Shown one piece after another: positions 8,952 to 17,922 of a stretch of DNA of 64,000 bases. The notes beneath the pieces are model-generated. The model did no database searches, had not been told where the DNA came from, and saw only the letters and a list, made by a program, of their open reading frames with translations. The number at the start of each line of letters is the position of its first letter. Within the stretch, counting starts at the first letter, position 1. This stretch comes from Constantimarinum furrinae (lineage in GTDB: Bacteria > Bacteroidota > Bacteroidia > Flavobacteriales > Flavobacteriaceae), in the NCBI RefSeq assembly GCF_014295415.1, contig NZ_CP052909.1, positions 1,240,001 through 1,304,000 of the forward strand. Direction: 5' to 3'. The position numbers and the translations under genes are program-made.

Positions 8952-9578
8952 ATGAAAGCACATACAAAAGAAACGCAGGCCACTATGACCCCTCAAAAGG
9001 CGTTGCAATTTTTAAAAGAAGGGAATGAAAGATTTCAAAATAATCTAAGAGCCAACAGAAACTTGTTGCAACAAGTAAATCAAACTACCGATGGACAGTT
9101 TCCGTTTGCTACCATTTTAAGTTGTATAGACTCCAGAGTTTCTGCCGAACTGGTATTCGATCAGGGGTTAGGAGATATTTTCAGTATTCGTATTGCGGGT
9201 AACTTTGTCAATGAAGATATTTTAGGAAGTATGGAATTTGCCTGCAAGCTTGCCGGGACTAAACTACTTGTAGTATTGGGACATACCAGTTGTGGGGCAG
9301 TAAAAGGGGCTTGTGATCACGCCAGACTTGGAAACCTCACTAAGCTTATAAATAAGATTGAGCCTGCGGTAGAAGCGGTAAACGAGCCTACAGACGAAAA
9401 CCTTCGCAATTCTTCAAACCTGGATTTCGTAGATAAAGTTGCTGCAAAAAATGTGGAAATGGCTATAGATAATATCAGAAAAGAAAGCCCGATACTAAAA
9501 GAAATGGAGGAGAAAGGTGAGATTAAAATTGTGGGTGCTATGTATGATATAAGTACCGGAAGTGTTTCATTTAACTAA
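8952..9578 (+). CDS. beta-carbonic anhydrase
   Basis: A 208-residue cytoplasmic zinc enzyme that interconverts CO2 and bicarbonate. The beta-class active site is complete: Cys58-x-Asp60-x-Arg62 and His111-x2-Cys114. The zinc ligands are Cys58, His111 and Cys114; Asp60 and Arg62 form the gating pair. The length fits the family. It is co-transcribed with the SulP transporter, so it probably supplies or consumes bicarbonate moved by that protein. Confidence 0.95.
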   Translation: MKAHTKETQATMTPQKALQFLKEGNERFQNNLRANRNLLQQVNQTTDGQFPFATILSCIDSRVSAELVFDQGLGDIFSIRIAGNFVNEDILGSMEFACKLAGTKLLVVLGHTSCGAVKGACDHARLGNLTKLINKIEPAVEAVNEPTDENLRNSSNLDFVDKVAAKNVEMAIDNIRKESPILKEMEEKGEIKIVGAMYDISTGSVSFN

Positions 9579-9605
9579 GTGAAGCAGGTTCTTTATTGAA
9601 TTATA

Positions 9606-9636
9606 AATCCCGCCTTTTGGCGGGATTTTGCTTTTT
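9606..9636 (+). terminator. intrinsic terminator of the SulP-carbonic anhydrase operon
   Basis: AATCCCGCC and GGCGGGATT form a perfect 9-bp stem with a TTTT loop, followed by a T-rich tail. Confidence 0.9.
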
Positions 9637-9641
9637 ACAAG

Positions 9642-9669
9642 AGAGGCTATCTTTGTATGGATAGCCTCT
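9642..9669. repeat. perfect 9-bp inverted repeat
   Basis: AGAGGCTAT and ATAGCCTCT are separated by 10 nt. There is no strong U-tract after it, so it is not an obvious terminator. It may be an operator or an RNA processing hairpin. It sits directly behind the terminator at 9606. Confidence 0.5.
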
Positions 9670-9896
9670 ACACTTTTAAATCTAGTTGACAAAAACTAAT
9701 CGATCTATGAAAAGTGCTGTTCAAAGAAAGGAGGTTTGTGTAGTCTTATTGTCACCTAAACTTTAAAAAAACATTAAGTTACATGAGATCGTTCCATACA
9801 ACAATATTAATTACATAAAAAACTGAAAAACAAATATTTAAAAGTTTAATGTAAAATTAACGTTAAGTAAACCTTTCATAATTGTTAAGTATTTAA

Positions 9897-9904
9897 TATA
9901 TTTG
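9897..9904 (+). promoter_or_regulatory. -7 promoter element
   Basis: TATATTTG matches TAnnTTTG and lies 30 nt before the ATG at 9935. A TTG at 9882-9884 is too close to be the partner -33 element. Confidence 0.4.
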
Positions 9905-9934
9905 AGTAAGCATTTATCAATTAAAAGATTCACT

Positions 9935-10297
9935 ATGAAAAATACGTTAATACTTTTGGCATTGTTACTAACGGTGGGAGTTGCCTTCGGTCAAAAAATT
10001 AAAAAGGATACTTTCGTAAAAAATGGAGAGCTTATTGAAGCTACTTTGTATCATGACAATGGAGTGATCGCTCAGACCGGCTTTTACAATGCTCAGAATA
10101 AATTAACGGGTGAGTGGACAAGTTACGATACCTTAGGAAACAAAACAGCAGTTGGGACTTATGTGAATGGTGAAAAGACAGGAACCTGGTTTTTTTATCA
10201 GGGAAACGAGATCAAGGAGGTTTCGTATATGAACTCAAAGATCGCCAAGGTCAAATCATGGACATCCGGTGAAACCAGAGTTGTTTCTAACCGATAA
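9935..10297 (+). CDS. secreted MORN/YwqK-like repeat protein
   Basis: A 120-residue exported protein: signal peptide to about residue 19 (cleavage after Phe-Gly-Gln), then short Gly/Trp repeats such as LTGEWTSYD, NKTAVGTYVNGEKTG and TWFFYQGN. These resemble MORN or YwqK-type repeats. I chose the ATG at 9935 because the signal peptide begins there; a TTG at 9902 would add eleven residues before it. Such proteins are common in flavobacteria and their function is not known. It is monocistronic, with its own promoter element and terminator. Confidence 0.75.
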   Translation: MKNTLILLALLLTVGVAFGQKIKKDTFVKNGELIEATLYHDNGVIAQTGFYNAQNKLTGEWTSYDTLGNKTAVGTYVNGEKTGTWFFYQGNEIKEVSYMNSKIAKVKSWTSGETRVVSNR

Positions 10298-10310
10298 AAA
10301 TTAATAAGAG

Positions 10311-10343
10311 AAAAAAAGACCCTCTTTCAAGGGTCTTTTTTTG
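10311..10343. terminator. bidirectional intrinsic terminator
   Basis: A symmetrical hairpin with A7 before and T7 after (stem core AGACCC/GGGTCT). It can stop both the MORN-type gene on the plus strand and the TonB receptor gene that ends at 10365 on the minus strand. Confidence 0.9.
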
Positions 10344-10364
10344 TTTAACACATTTAATAATCAA

Positions 10365-13196
10365 TTAAAAAGTAAGACTATAACTCAGACTTATTTTTTG
10401 TCCGGGATTCCATTTACTATATATCTGATCTGTGGCGCCAAAAGATTCATAAATGCTTTCTATATCGTCATCCAACAAGTTTTCAAATCGTAAACCTATC
10501 GTAGACTGATTGTTTTCACCAAATCTTTTGGATATGTTTAATTTCACATTGTGAAAGGGTAAAGTGAAAACATCGGGGATATCTTCACTTCCAACAATTT
10601 GCAGGGTCTTACCCTGAGTGTTGTAAAAAACACCTCCCTGCCATCCGGAGTCTTCGTCTTCATAATTAAATCCAATATTAATTAGATAAGGTGACTGCCC
10701 CTGTAGCTGACGATTATCATCCAATGTTTCACCATCTCTCAAATTATCAAGCCGGCTTGATCGCTCGTCGGTACTGTATTCCTGTTGTGATTCAATTAAA
10801 GAAAGATTTACATTAAGGTCAATATTGCTTAATCCGGTAATAAAGCCAAGATTCTTCCGCACTTCTAGTTCACCTCCAAACACCATGGCATCTCCTAAAT
10901 TTAATGGTGTAAACTGCCCGGTAGCTCCTCGGATAAACGAGAGCTCAATAGGATCTTTAAACGACTTGTAGAATCCGCTTACTGCAAAGAAATCACCACC
11001 TTCTCCATACTTTTCATACCGGATATCGAAGTTATCAATATATGAGGGCTGAACATGTATGTTTCCAATAAAGAATGTACTGTTTATAGGATCAAATATT
11101 TCAGCAAGTGAAGCTTCTTTAAACGACGGTCTAGCGGTTGTTCTTGAATAGGATGTTCTAATTTTTTTGTCTGCCTCTTCATTTAGATCGAAGATTAAAT
11201 TGGCCGATGGGAAAAAATCGGACTTATCAATGATGGTTGTATCGTCAAAAATATCCCCTTGCTGGTTCTGTCCTGTATATATAAGATCATATTTTTCGAA
11301 GCGAACACCGAGAATAGCATTAAACCAGTTGTTTATCTTAAATTCTTCAGAAATATATGCCGCACCAATTGTGATCTCCGAATCGAAGGCATCAGATTCA
11401 TTCGAATCCTCTCTTACATAAACCCCACTGTTGGTTTCAGCATCGTATATATTTTCTTCAGATAATAATGCATCGGGATCACCGCCAAATATCGTACTTG
11501 CTATGTTAATTAGGGGGAAGGAATATTTTTCAATCGAAAAATCACGTTGCTTATAGGTGTATGCTCCTCCAAATTTTAATTTCGCATCATAACCAAATAA
11601 TTGATGTTTACGATCTATTCCAAGTTTCCCCGAAAGATTCACTTCTTCCAGATCTCTAAAATATCGGCTTGCGTCCCCTGATTCACTGGGTTCAATCGTA
11701 AATATTTCTTCATTGGTTTCAGGATCAATCGTTACTCGAAACGGAGTTACTCTAAAATCCTTGTCGTACACCAATGCAAGAGAGGGTGATAGCTTGTATT
11801 CAATGGTCCAGTTTCCTTCATCCAGCGAATGTTTTCCGCTGAAAAGCATATTGGAAATGGAACGTTGGGTATATATAAGGTTGTCTTTCTTTATATCGTT
11901 AGAATTATTTACCCGGTTCGACTGTCTGAAAATTGAGGCTTCAGATTCACCATTCTGGATATGCAGGAAATTGATTCGGTATTTAGACTTTTCAGTTTTA
12001 AAGGATAATCCAGCCAATCCGCTAATAAGCACGTTATTATTTCCAACTTCCCCGGTTTGAGTTCGGTCGGGACGCAACTCCAAGACAGAAGAATCCTGAT
12101 CGTCCAGTCTAAAAACTTGCCCGTCTATATATTCATCATAATAAGCAGTTTCATTTCTGTAGGAAAGAGAAGCTAAAAATCCCAGTTTATTTTCTCCTAT
12201 ATCAAAGGAATTACCCGCAGTAGCCGAGAAGTTTACATCCATCAAACTTTTCTCACGCTGGGCAGCGAGTGTATTTTCAAAACGACGGGTTAAAATTTCA
12301 ACTACTTCCCCGTTTTGTTGGGGTAAAGGGATTTCCTGAGCTGAAGGAATAGGATTATCACGAAGTCCGTCGTCAAAGCCTAAGTAGTCAGTTCCACTTT
12401 TGGCATCTACCAAATAGTCATTCTTAAAATGAAAGTCGGAATTATATCCCAAGCCGATCGAAAGACTGTATTGCTCACTACCGGGAATATCTTTGGTTAC
12501 GATGTCCACAACCCCTCCGGTAAAATCGGCGGGCTGATCGGCAGTAGAAGATTTTATTACAATAATATTGTCCAGAATCTGGGTAGGAAAAATATCCAAT
12601 TGGAGGGTGTTACGGTTTGGATCAAGTCCCGGTACGTCTACGCCGTTTAAAATAGACTTGGTATATCGATCACCGAGACCTCTTACATAAACAAATTTCC
12701 CTCCTTGTACCGAAACACCCGGAACATTTTTAACAGCACTGGCAATATCACTGGCGCCCGACTTTTTTATGGATTCTACTGAAAGGCCATCCAATAGTAC
12801 AACAGAGTTCTTTTGAAAACTTAAAACGGCCGATTCAGTATTTTGACGGGCTGTGGCCGTAACCACAACCTCATCAAGTTGTCCCGCACTCGCATTGAGG
12901 GTAACATTGATCGTTGTAGTCCCTCCTGCTTCTACAGAGATATCTGTGATTTCTTGTGTTTGATACCCTACAAATGAATACACCAGAGTATAGGTTCCTG
13001 CTTCTAGCTCGAGGGCATAGATCCCGTCAAAATCTGATGTAGTTCCCTTTTGAGTATCCTTAACGATAACATTTGCAAAAGCCAGAACGTCGTTAAATTC
13101 TCCATCATTTATTTTTCCTGAAATGGTTCCGGATTGTGAAAAGGCAAGACCGGATATAAAGAAGGTAATGAAGAAATGTAATAGTGTCTTTTTCAT
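10365..13196 (-). CDS. TonB-dependent outer membrane receptor with carboxypeptidase-regulatory-like domain
   Basis: A 943-residue outer membrane transporter. It has a signal peptide (1-20), an N-terminal CarboxypepD-reg-like beta sandwich (about 23-107), then a linker with the TonB-box-like DEVVVTATA. The plug domain follows, containing VRGLGDRYTKS, and then a 22-strand-type barrel ending in LSYSLTF. It lacks the SusC-specific DGVYVDN-type plug motif and is not followed by SusD. Instead, a beta-helix lipoprotein gene lies upstream on the same strand, across a 100-nt gap that holds a hairpin. The substrate is unknown; nearby phosphate and anion genes are only a loose hint. Confidence 0.92.
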   Translation of the reverse strand: MKKTLLHFFITFFISGLAFSQSGTISGKINDGEFNDVLAFANVIVKDTQKGTTSDFDGIYALELEAGTYTLVYSFVGYQTQEITDISVEAGGTTTINVTLNASAGQLDEVVVTATARQNTESAVLSFQKNSVVLLDGLSVESIKKSGASDIASAVKNVPGVSVQGGKFVYVRGLGDRYTKSILNGVDVPGLDPNRNTLQLDIFPTQILDNIIVIKSSTADQPADFTGGVVDIVTKDIPGSEQYSLSIGLGYNSDFHFKNDYLVDAKSGTDYLGFDDGLRDNPIPSAQEIPLPQQNGEVVEILTRRFENTLAAQREKSLMDVNFSATAGNSFDIGENKLGFLASLSYRNETAYYDEYIDGQVFRLDDQDSSVLELRPDRTQTGEVGNNNVLISGLAGLSFKTEKSKYRINFLHIQNGESEASIFRQSNRVNNSNDIKKDNLIYTQRSISNMLFSGKHSLDEGNWTIEYKLSPSLALVYDKDFRVTPFRVTIDPETNEEIFTIEPSESGDASRYFRDLEEVNLSGKLGIDRKHQLFGYDAKLKFGGAYTYKQRDFSIEKYSFPLINIASTIFGGDPDALLSEENIYDAETNSGVYVREDSNESDAFDSEITIGAAYISEEFKINNWFNAILGVRFEKYDLIYTGQNQQGDIFDDTTIIDKSDFFPSANLIFDLNEEADKKIRTSYSRTTARPSFKEASLAEIFDPINSTFFIGNIHVQPSYIDNFDIRYEKYGEGGDFFAVSGFYKSFKDPIELSFIRGATGQFTPLNLGDAMVFGGELEVRKNLGFITGLSNIDLNVNLSLIESQQEYSTDERSSRLDNLRDGETLDDNRQLQGQSPYLINIGFNYEDEDSGWQGGVFYNTQGKTLQIVGSEDIPDVFTLPFHNVKLNISKRFGENNQSTIGLRFENLLDDDIESIYESFGATDQIYSKWNPGQKISLSYSLTF

Positions 13197-13224
13197 TTAT
13201 TTGTCTTAAAAATATTATGTAAAA

Positions 13225-13257
13225 CAATTGCTCGCCTTTTAAAAAAGCGAGCAATTG
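13225..13257 (-). terminator. strong hairpin between lipoprotein and TonB receptor genes
   Basis: CAATTGCTCGC and GCGAGCAATTG form a perfect 11-bp stem, and the A/T-rich loop can pair further. On the minus strand it is followed by TTTTA. It lies between two co-directional genes, so it may terminate or attenuate transcription into the receptor gene, or stabilise the upstream mRNA. Confidence 0.7.
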
Positions 13258-13296
13258 CGGCTGATATTTAAATAATTATAAATTGGGTATTCGCGA

Positions 13297-14553
13297 TTAA
13301 AAAGCTCCTCTTGAACTTGCATAAGTCCAGCCAAAGGAACTAAGGTTAGCACCACCTGTTGTTCCATTTGCAGACCAGTTGGCAGCTCTTGTTGTAAAAT
13401 CAGGGTTTAGGATAATTTCGGTTTCTCCGGTTCCGGTCTTTTCAATAAAGATTTCATTGGCCGGGGTTACATCTACAACCCAGTTCTGAAAAATTATATC
13501 TCCGTTTAAAAAGTTTTGTGCTACTCCGTTATTGTCAAGCTCAACATCCGATTCAGCTTTAAACCCAATAGCCAGAACGTTTTTTGTGGTTCCCATAGCA
13601 CCATCTCTATAGTCGGCATATTCTCCGTTCTCGGTGTTGAGGTTCCCAATCATGGTAAGGCCATCAATCACAAATGAGCCAAGTAAAGACCCTTCAGGAC
13701 CATCGATTTCCAATCCGTGATCTGAGATATCTCCGAGAACAACTACAGAATTTGTTATGGTTCCCGAATAAGCCTGGTCTATATCGAGTCCGTCATCTCC
13801 TTGAGCCCAAACTACAATGTTTGATGCATTTACTGTACCCCCGAAGAATTCAACTCCGTCATCTACATTACCTACCACTTCAATATTGGAAATTGTAGTT
13901 CCGCTTCCAACACCACCCAACGTAAGTCCGTTAATTTCATTTCCTTCTCCTATCAATGTTCCTCCATGACGAATAGAAACATAATTTAAAGTCCCGGAAT
14001 CATCACCCGGATTGTTGCCACCATAGAGTCCGTTGGTGTCACTTGCCGGTATTCCTTCAATTTGTGCCTGTGTAGCGTTTCCGTCGACTGAAATTGGAGC
14101 TCTACCCAGAATTAGTAAACCACCCCAAAGTCCTCTGTCGTTTTGAGATAAATTTGAACCCGAAGATTGGCCCACCTGTATGTTATCTGCTATTGAGGTG
14201 AAAATAATTGGATTGCTCGCAGTACCGTTGGCTTCAATTTTTCCACCTCTGGCAATGATAAGTGTTGAAGCGTTTGCTTCCTGTCCGGCAAATGCCTTTA
14301 TAACAGTACCTTCTTCTATACTTAGTGTAACACCGTCGGTTACTGTAACTCTTCCTTCCAGCTCCCAGATAAGGTCGTTGGTTAAAGTCATATCCTCCGT
14401 GATCTGTCCGGAAAGACGAGTGTTAACTACAGAGCCGTCGTCACCATCATCTGTCGGTATCACAGTTCCGTTGTCATCTCCGCTGCAGCTTACTGCAAAA
14501 ACCATTGCAGTTAGTGCAAAAATTGTTACGTAAAAATTTTTCATTGTTTTCAA
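13297..14553 (-). CDS. beta-helix lipoprotein partnered with TonB receptor
   Basis: A 418-residue lipoprotein: signal with the lipobox Ala-Val-Ser-Cys (Cys23), then an Asp/Gly-rich spacer typical of surface-exposed Bacteroidota lipoproteins. The body is made of short repeated strands with Gly, Asn and Asp turns (for example NGLTLGGVGSGTTISNIEVVG and its relatives), which suggests a right-handed parallel beta-helix. No catalytic residues stand out. It lies directly upstream of the TonB-dependent receptor, so it could be its surface ligand-binding partner in the way SusD serves SusC, although it is unrelated to SusD. The second Met at residue 4 is an alternative start. Confidence 0.75.
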   Translation of the reverse strand: MKTMKNFYVTIFALTAMVFAVSCSGDDNGTVIPTDDGDDGSVVNTRLSGQITEDMTLTNDLIWELEGRVTVTDGVTLSIEEGTVIKAFAGQEANASTLIIARGGKIEANGTASNPIIFTSIADNIQVGQSSGSNLSQNDRGLWGGLLILGRAPISVDGNATQAQIEGIPASDTNGLYGGNNPGDDSGTLNYVSIRHGGTLIGEGNEINGLTLGGVGSGTTISNIEVVGNVDDGVEFFGGTVNASNIVVWAQGDDGLDIDQAYSGTITNSVVVLGDISDHGLEIDGPEGSLLGSFVIDGLTMIGNLNTENGEYADYRDGAMGTTKNVLAIGFKAESDVELDNNGVAQNFLNGDIIFQNWVVDVTPANEIFIEKTGTGETEIILNPDFTTRAANWSANGTTGGANLSSFGWTYASSRGAF

Positions 14554-14735
14554 AGTGTTATTGATTTATTGGTTTAAATTTTCATTGCAAATAAACAAGC
14601 ACAATGTAAAGTTGGTGTTAGTTACAGATTACTAGTTCTTTATTCTAAGGTTATCTAAACGTTAATCACAGACCTTCTTTAATTTTTTGCACGGCACCCC
14701 TAATTTGGTATCTTGCATCCTTAAACGAATCAACT

Positions 14736-16076
14736 ATGATGCAATGGGAACAGTTGCTATCCCTGAAACGACAAGGGGATATAAATAAGCGCCTGCGAAC
14801 CGAACAGGATGAAACGCGACTGGGATTTGAAGTAGATTACGACAGAGTGATCTTTTCGTCGGCCTTTAGAAGTCTTCAGGATAAAACGCAGGTCATTCCA
14901 CTTTCCAAAACATCTTTTGTACATACCCGCTTAACACATAGTCTTGAAGTCTCGGTAGTGGGAAGATCTTTGGGAAGAACCGTTGGAAAGGCAATTCTCG
15001 AAAAACACCCTCAGTTACAAACCGTCCACGGACATCATTTTAATGACTTTGGGGCTATAGTGGCGGCTGCGGCTTTGGCACATGATATAGGAAACCCACC
15101 CTTCGGACATAGCGGAGAAAAAGCGATTGGAGATTATTTCCAAAACGGAAACGGTAACAGATTTAAGGCGAGGCTTTCCGATAGTGAGTTTCAGGATCTT
15201 ATTGATTATGAAGGTAATGCCAACGGTTTCAAAATTCTCACAGAGAGTAAGCAAGGCGTAGAAGGGGGATTGCGATTGTCGTTTGCAACATTGGGAGCAT
15301 TCATAAAATATCCTAAAGAATCACTTCCGAAGAAACCCACTAAACATATAGCCGATAAGAAATACGGAGTCTTTCAGAGTGAAATTCCCTTCTTTACTGA
15401 AGTTGCCACTGAGCTTGGATTACAACCAAGAGCTAAGGGAACGAGCATTAGTTATTGCAGGCACCCGCTTGCCTATTTGGTAGAAGCTGCAGATGACATT
15501 TGTTATACTATAATCGATTTTGAAGACGGAATTAATCTCGGATTGATCGAAGAGGAGGTTGCCCTCGAATATCTTATTAATCTTGTTAAGGACACGATCA
15601 ATAGAGAAAAATACAACAGTCTGAAAAAAGCATCAGACCGATTAGCATATCTGCGATCTTTGGCGATTAACACCCTTATCACTGAGGCATCCGGTATTTT
15701 TCTTCACCACGAAGAACAAATACGATCCGGAGATTTTTCAGAAGCATTGCTGGATAAGAGTAAGTTTAAGGCACAAATTGATGATATTCTTAAAATAAGT
15801 ATAGAAAAGATCTATAAAAGCAACGAAGTGATTGAAAAGGAGATCGCCGGATATACGATACTATCTACCTTATTGGACACCTATACCACTGCCTTTGAAA
15901 ACCATCTCAATAATAGGGCGCGGCATTACGACAAACTCATTTTAAAGGAATTCGACGGAATGTTGGATAACAAAGCTTCTGAATATGAATATTTAATGGA
16001 ATGCTGCAATTATATTTCACGACTTACCGATGGTAATGCCCTTCAGATCTTTCAAAAGATAAAAGGAAATCTTTAA
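14736..16076 (+). CDS. dgt: deoxyguanosinetriphosphate triphosphohydrolase (dGTPase)
   Basis: A 446-residue cytoplasmic HD-domain enzyme of the Dgt family, which cleaves dGTP to deoxyguanosine and triphosphate and so shapes dNTP pools. The HD signature is clear: His68 in THSLEV, then AHDIGNPPFGHSGE with His116-Asp117, and a later acidic helix EAADDICYTIIDFEDG that supplies the last metal ligand. Length fits the dGTPase type. Its stop codon overlaps the stop codon of the convergent dxs by 3 nt, so no terminator lies between them. Confidence 0.93.
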   Translation: MMQWEQLLSLKRQGDINKRLRTEQDETRLGFEVDYDRVIFSSAFRSLQDKTQVIPLSKTSFVHTRLTHSLEVSVVGRSLGRTVGKAILEKHPQLQTVHGHHFNDFGAIVAAAALAHDIGNPPFGHSGEKAIGDYFQNGNGNRFKARLSDSEFQDLIDYEGNANGFKILTESKQGVEGGLRLSFATLGAFIKYPKESLPKKPTKHIADKKYGVFQSEIPFFTEVATELGLQPRAKGTSISYCRHPLAYLVEAADDICYTIIDFEDGINLGLIEEEVALEYLINLVKDTINREKYNSLKKASDRLAYLRSLAINTLITEASGIFLHHEEQIRSGDFSEALLDKSKFKAQIDDILKISIEKIYKSNEVIEKEIAGYTILSTLLDTYTTAFENHLNNRARHYDKLILKEFDGMLDNKASEYEYLMECCNYISRLTDGNALQIFQKIKGNL

Positions 16077-17848
16077 TGAAACGATTTAATTGCCTTTAGT
16101 ATTTTTTCTGAAGAGATCCCTGCCAGATCGTGTAATTCGGTTACGGTGCCGTGCTCCGGAAAACAATCGGGAATTCCAAGAATCTCAATTTTATTGTGGT
16201 ACTGATGGCGTACTGCGAATTGTGAAATTACACTTCCGAAGCCACCATTTATAACACCGTCTTCCACTGTAATGATGTGGGTATACTCTGAAAAAATCTG
16301 ATGCAATAATGCTTCGTCCAGAGGTTTTAAAAATCGCATATCGAAATGCCCCACTGTCGAACTATCATCCAACGATTCAATGGCAGCTGAAACATTAGAA
16401 GCGATAGCACCTATACTTAGCACAGCAATTGTACTACCGGATTTGAGCGTTTCTGCGTGGCCCATTTTAATTTCTGAAAAGGGAACCTTCCAGTCTAAGA
16501 TGGTTCCTCTGCCCCGCGGATATCGTATCGCGATAGGATGTTTCAGTTCCAGTTGAGTGGTATACAAGATGTTGCGAAGTTCAATTTCATTTCTGGGGGC
16601 AAAGATCATTAGATTAGGGATACAATTTAGATAAGCGAGATCGAAGATCCCATGATGTGTGGCCCCGTCTTCTCCCACGATGCCCGCACGATCCAAACAA
16701 AATATTACAGGAAGATCCTGTAAGCAAACATCGTGAATTAACTGATCGTAGGCGCGTTGAAGGAAGGTAGAATATATGTTACAATATACAGTGAGGCCCT
16801 GTGTTGCGAGCCCGGCAGCAAATGTCACGGCATGTTGTTCGGCGATTCCCACATCGAAGGCGCGTTCAGGGAATGCATCCATCATAAATTTCAAGGAACT
16901 TCCGGTAGGCATGGCGGGAGTAATTCCCACGATCTTTTCATTCTTACCGGCGAGTTCCACCAGGGTTTTTCCGAATACATCCTGAAATTTGGGCGGCAGA
17001 ACAGTAGTTCTATCCTTGGGTAGTAAGTCTCCGGTTTCGGCATCAAATTTTCCGGGAGCGTGGTATTTCACCTGATCTTCTTCAGCTTGCCGCAGTCCTT
17101 TTCCCTTTTTGGTAATTACATGAAGTAATTTCGGACCTTTTATATCTTTTAATCTGTTTAATTCTGAAATTAGTTTTGAGATATCATGCCCGTCTATAGG
17201 TCCGGAGTAGTTGAAATTTAAAGCTTCAAATACATTGTCTGTTTCAGGGGCACCGTCCAGTGTTACTTTAGTTAGGTAGTCTTTAAGTGCGCCTACACTC
17301 GGGTCTATGCCTATCGCATTGTCGTTCAGGATCACCAGGAGGTTCGTAGAGGTAACTCCGGCGTGGTTAAGCGCTTCAAACGCCATACCACTGGCTATGG
17401 ATGCATCTCCTACCACGGCAATGTGCTGTCTGTGGACAGCACCTGTCAATTGCGAAGCAATTGCCATACCCAGCGCAGCTGAGATTGCCGTGCTGCTGTG
17501 CCCGGTTCCAAAGGCGTCGTATTCACTTTCACTTCGTTTTGGAAAACCGCTTATACCGTTTAAACGTCTGTTGGAATCGAAGATATCTTTTCTTCCGGTA
17601 AGGATCTTATGGCCGTAGGCCTGATGCCCTACATCCCAAATAAGAAGATCTTCGGGAGTATTAAAGACATAATGCAATGCAATAGTGAGTTCGACCACTC
17701 CAAGACTTGCTCCCAAATGGCCTTCTTTTACCGCAACGATATTAATTATAAAATCACGAAGTTCCCTGGAAAGTTGAGGCAGTCGATCTTCGGGAATTTT
17801 ACGCAGATCTTCGGGAAATTTAATACTATGAAGCAGTCTGTCCGGCAT
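16073..17848 (-). CDS. dxs: 1-deoxy-D-xylulose-5-phosphate synthase
   Basis: A 591-residue thiamine-diphosphate enzyme that joins pyruvate and glyceraldehyde 3-phosphate in the first step of the MEP isoprenoid pathway. The transketolase-like fold is intact: GHLGASLG near 43-50, the TPP/Mg motif starting at 147, the ILNDN end of that motif, and the catalytic Glu in FDVGIAEQH. The usual GDG of the TPP motif reads GDA here. The protein is about 30-50 residues shorter than many homologues. A TATCTTTG promoter element ends only 4 nt before the ATG, so the mRNA may be leaderless. Confidence 0.95.
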   Translation of the reverse strand: MPDRLLHSIKFPEDLRKIPEDRLPQLSRELRDFIINIVAVKEGHLGASLGVVELTIALHYVFNTPEDLLIWDVGHQAYGHKILTGRKDIFDSNRRLNGISGFPKRSESEYDAFGTGHSSTAISAALGMAIASQLTGAVHRQHIAVVGDASIASGMAFEALNHAGVTSTNLLVILNDNAIGIDPSVGALKDYLTKVTLDGAPETDNVFEALNFNYSGPIDGHDISKLISELNRLKDIKGPKLLHVITKKGKGLRQAEEDQVKYHAPGKFDAETGDLLPKDRTTVLPPKFQDVFGKTLVELAGKNEKIVGITPAMPTGSSLKFMMDAFPERAFDVGIAEQHAVTFAAGLATQGLTVYCNIYSTFLQRAYDQLIHDVCLQDLPVIFCLDRAGIVGEDGATHHGIFDLAYLNCIPNLMIFAPRNEIELRNILYTTQLELKHPIAIRYPRGRGTILDWKVPFSEIKMGHAETLKSGSTIAVLSIGAIASNVSAAIESLDDSSTVGHFDMRFLKPLDEALLHQIFSEYTHIITVEDGVINGGFGSVISQFAVRHQYHNKIEILGIPDCFPEHGTVTELHDLAGISSEKILKAIKSFH

Positions 17849-17852
17849 TGTA

Positions 17853-17860
17853 CAAAGATA
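17853..17860 (-). promoter_or_regulatory. -7 promoter element for dxs
   Basis: On the minus strand this reads TATCTTTG, a perfect TAnnTTTG match, ending 4 nt before the dxs ATG. If used, transcription begins at or next to the start codon. Confidence 0.5.
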
Positions 17861-17922
17861 CGGTTATTCGCCGTTCGTAAACAGGGATTCCTTAATTTTG
17901 AATTTTAAACATTCCATAAAAG

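Larger units (their letters stand above)
9579..9934. other. 356-nt intergenic region with terminator, hairpin and promoter element
   Basis: After the carbonic anhydrase come a strong terminator (9606-9636) and then a second perfect inverted repeat (9642-9669). An AT-rich stretch follows, with a -7 promoter element at 9897-9904. The only open frame is a 19-codon ATG reading frame near 9706, which I do not support as a gene. Confidence 0.6.

Noticed and set aside
9706-9765. 19-codon frame in the gap before the MORN-type gene
   Set aside because: It is too short, with no hydrophobic or other feature and no matching terminator. Chance is the simplest explanation.
11713-12060. 115-codon plus-strand frame within the TonB receptor gene
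   Set aside because: It is a shadow of the minus-strand receptor, with no start signals or recognisable domain.
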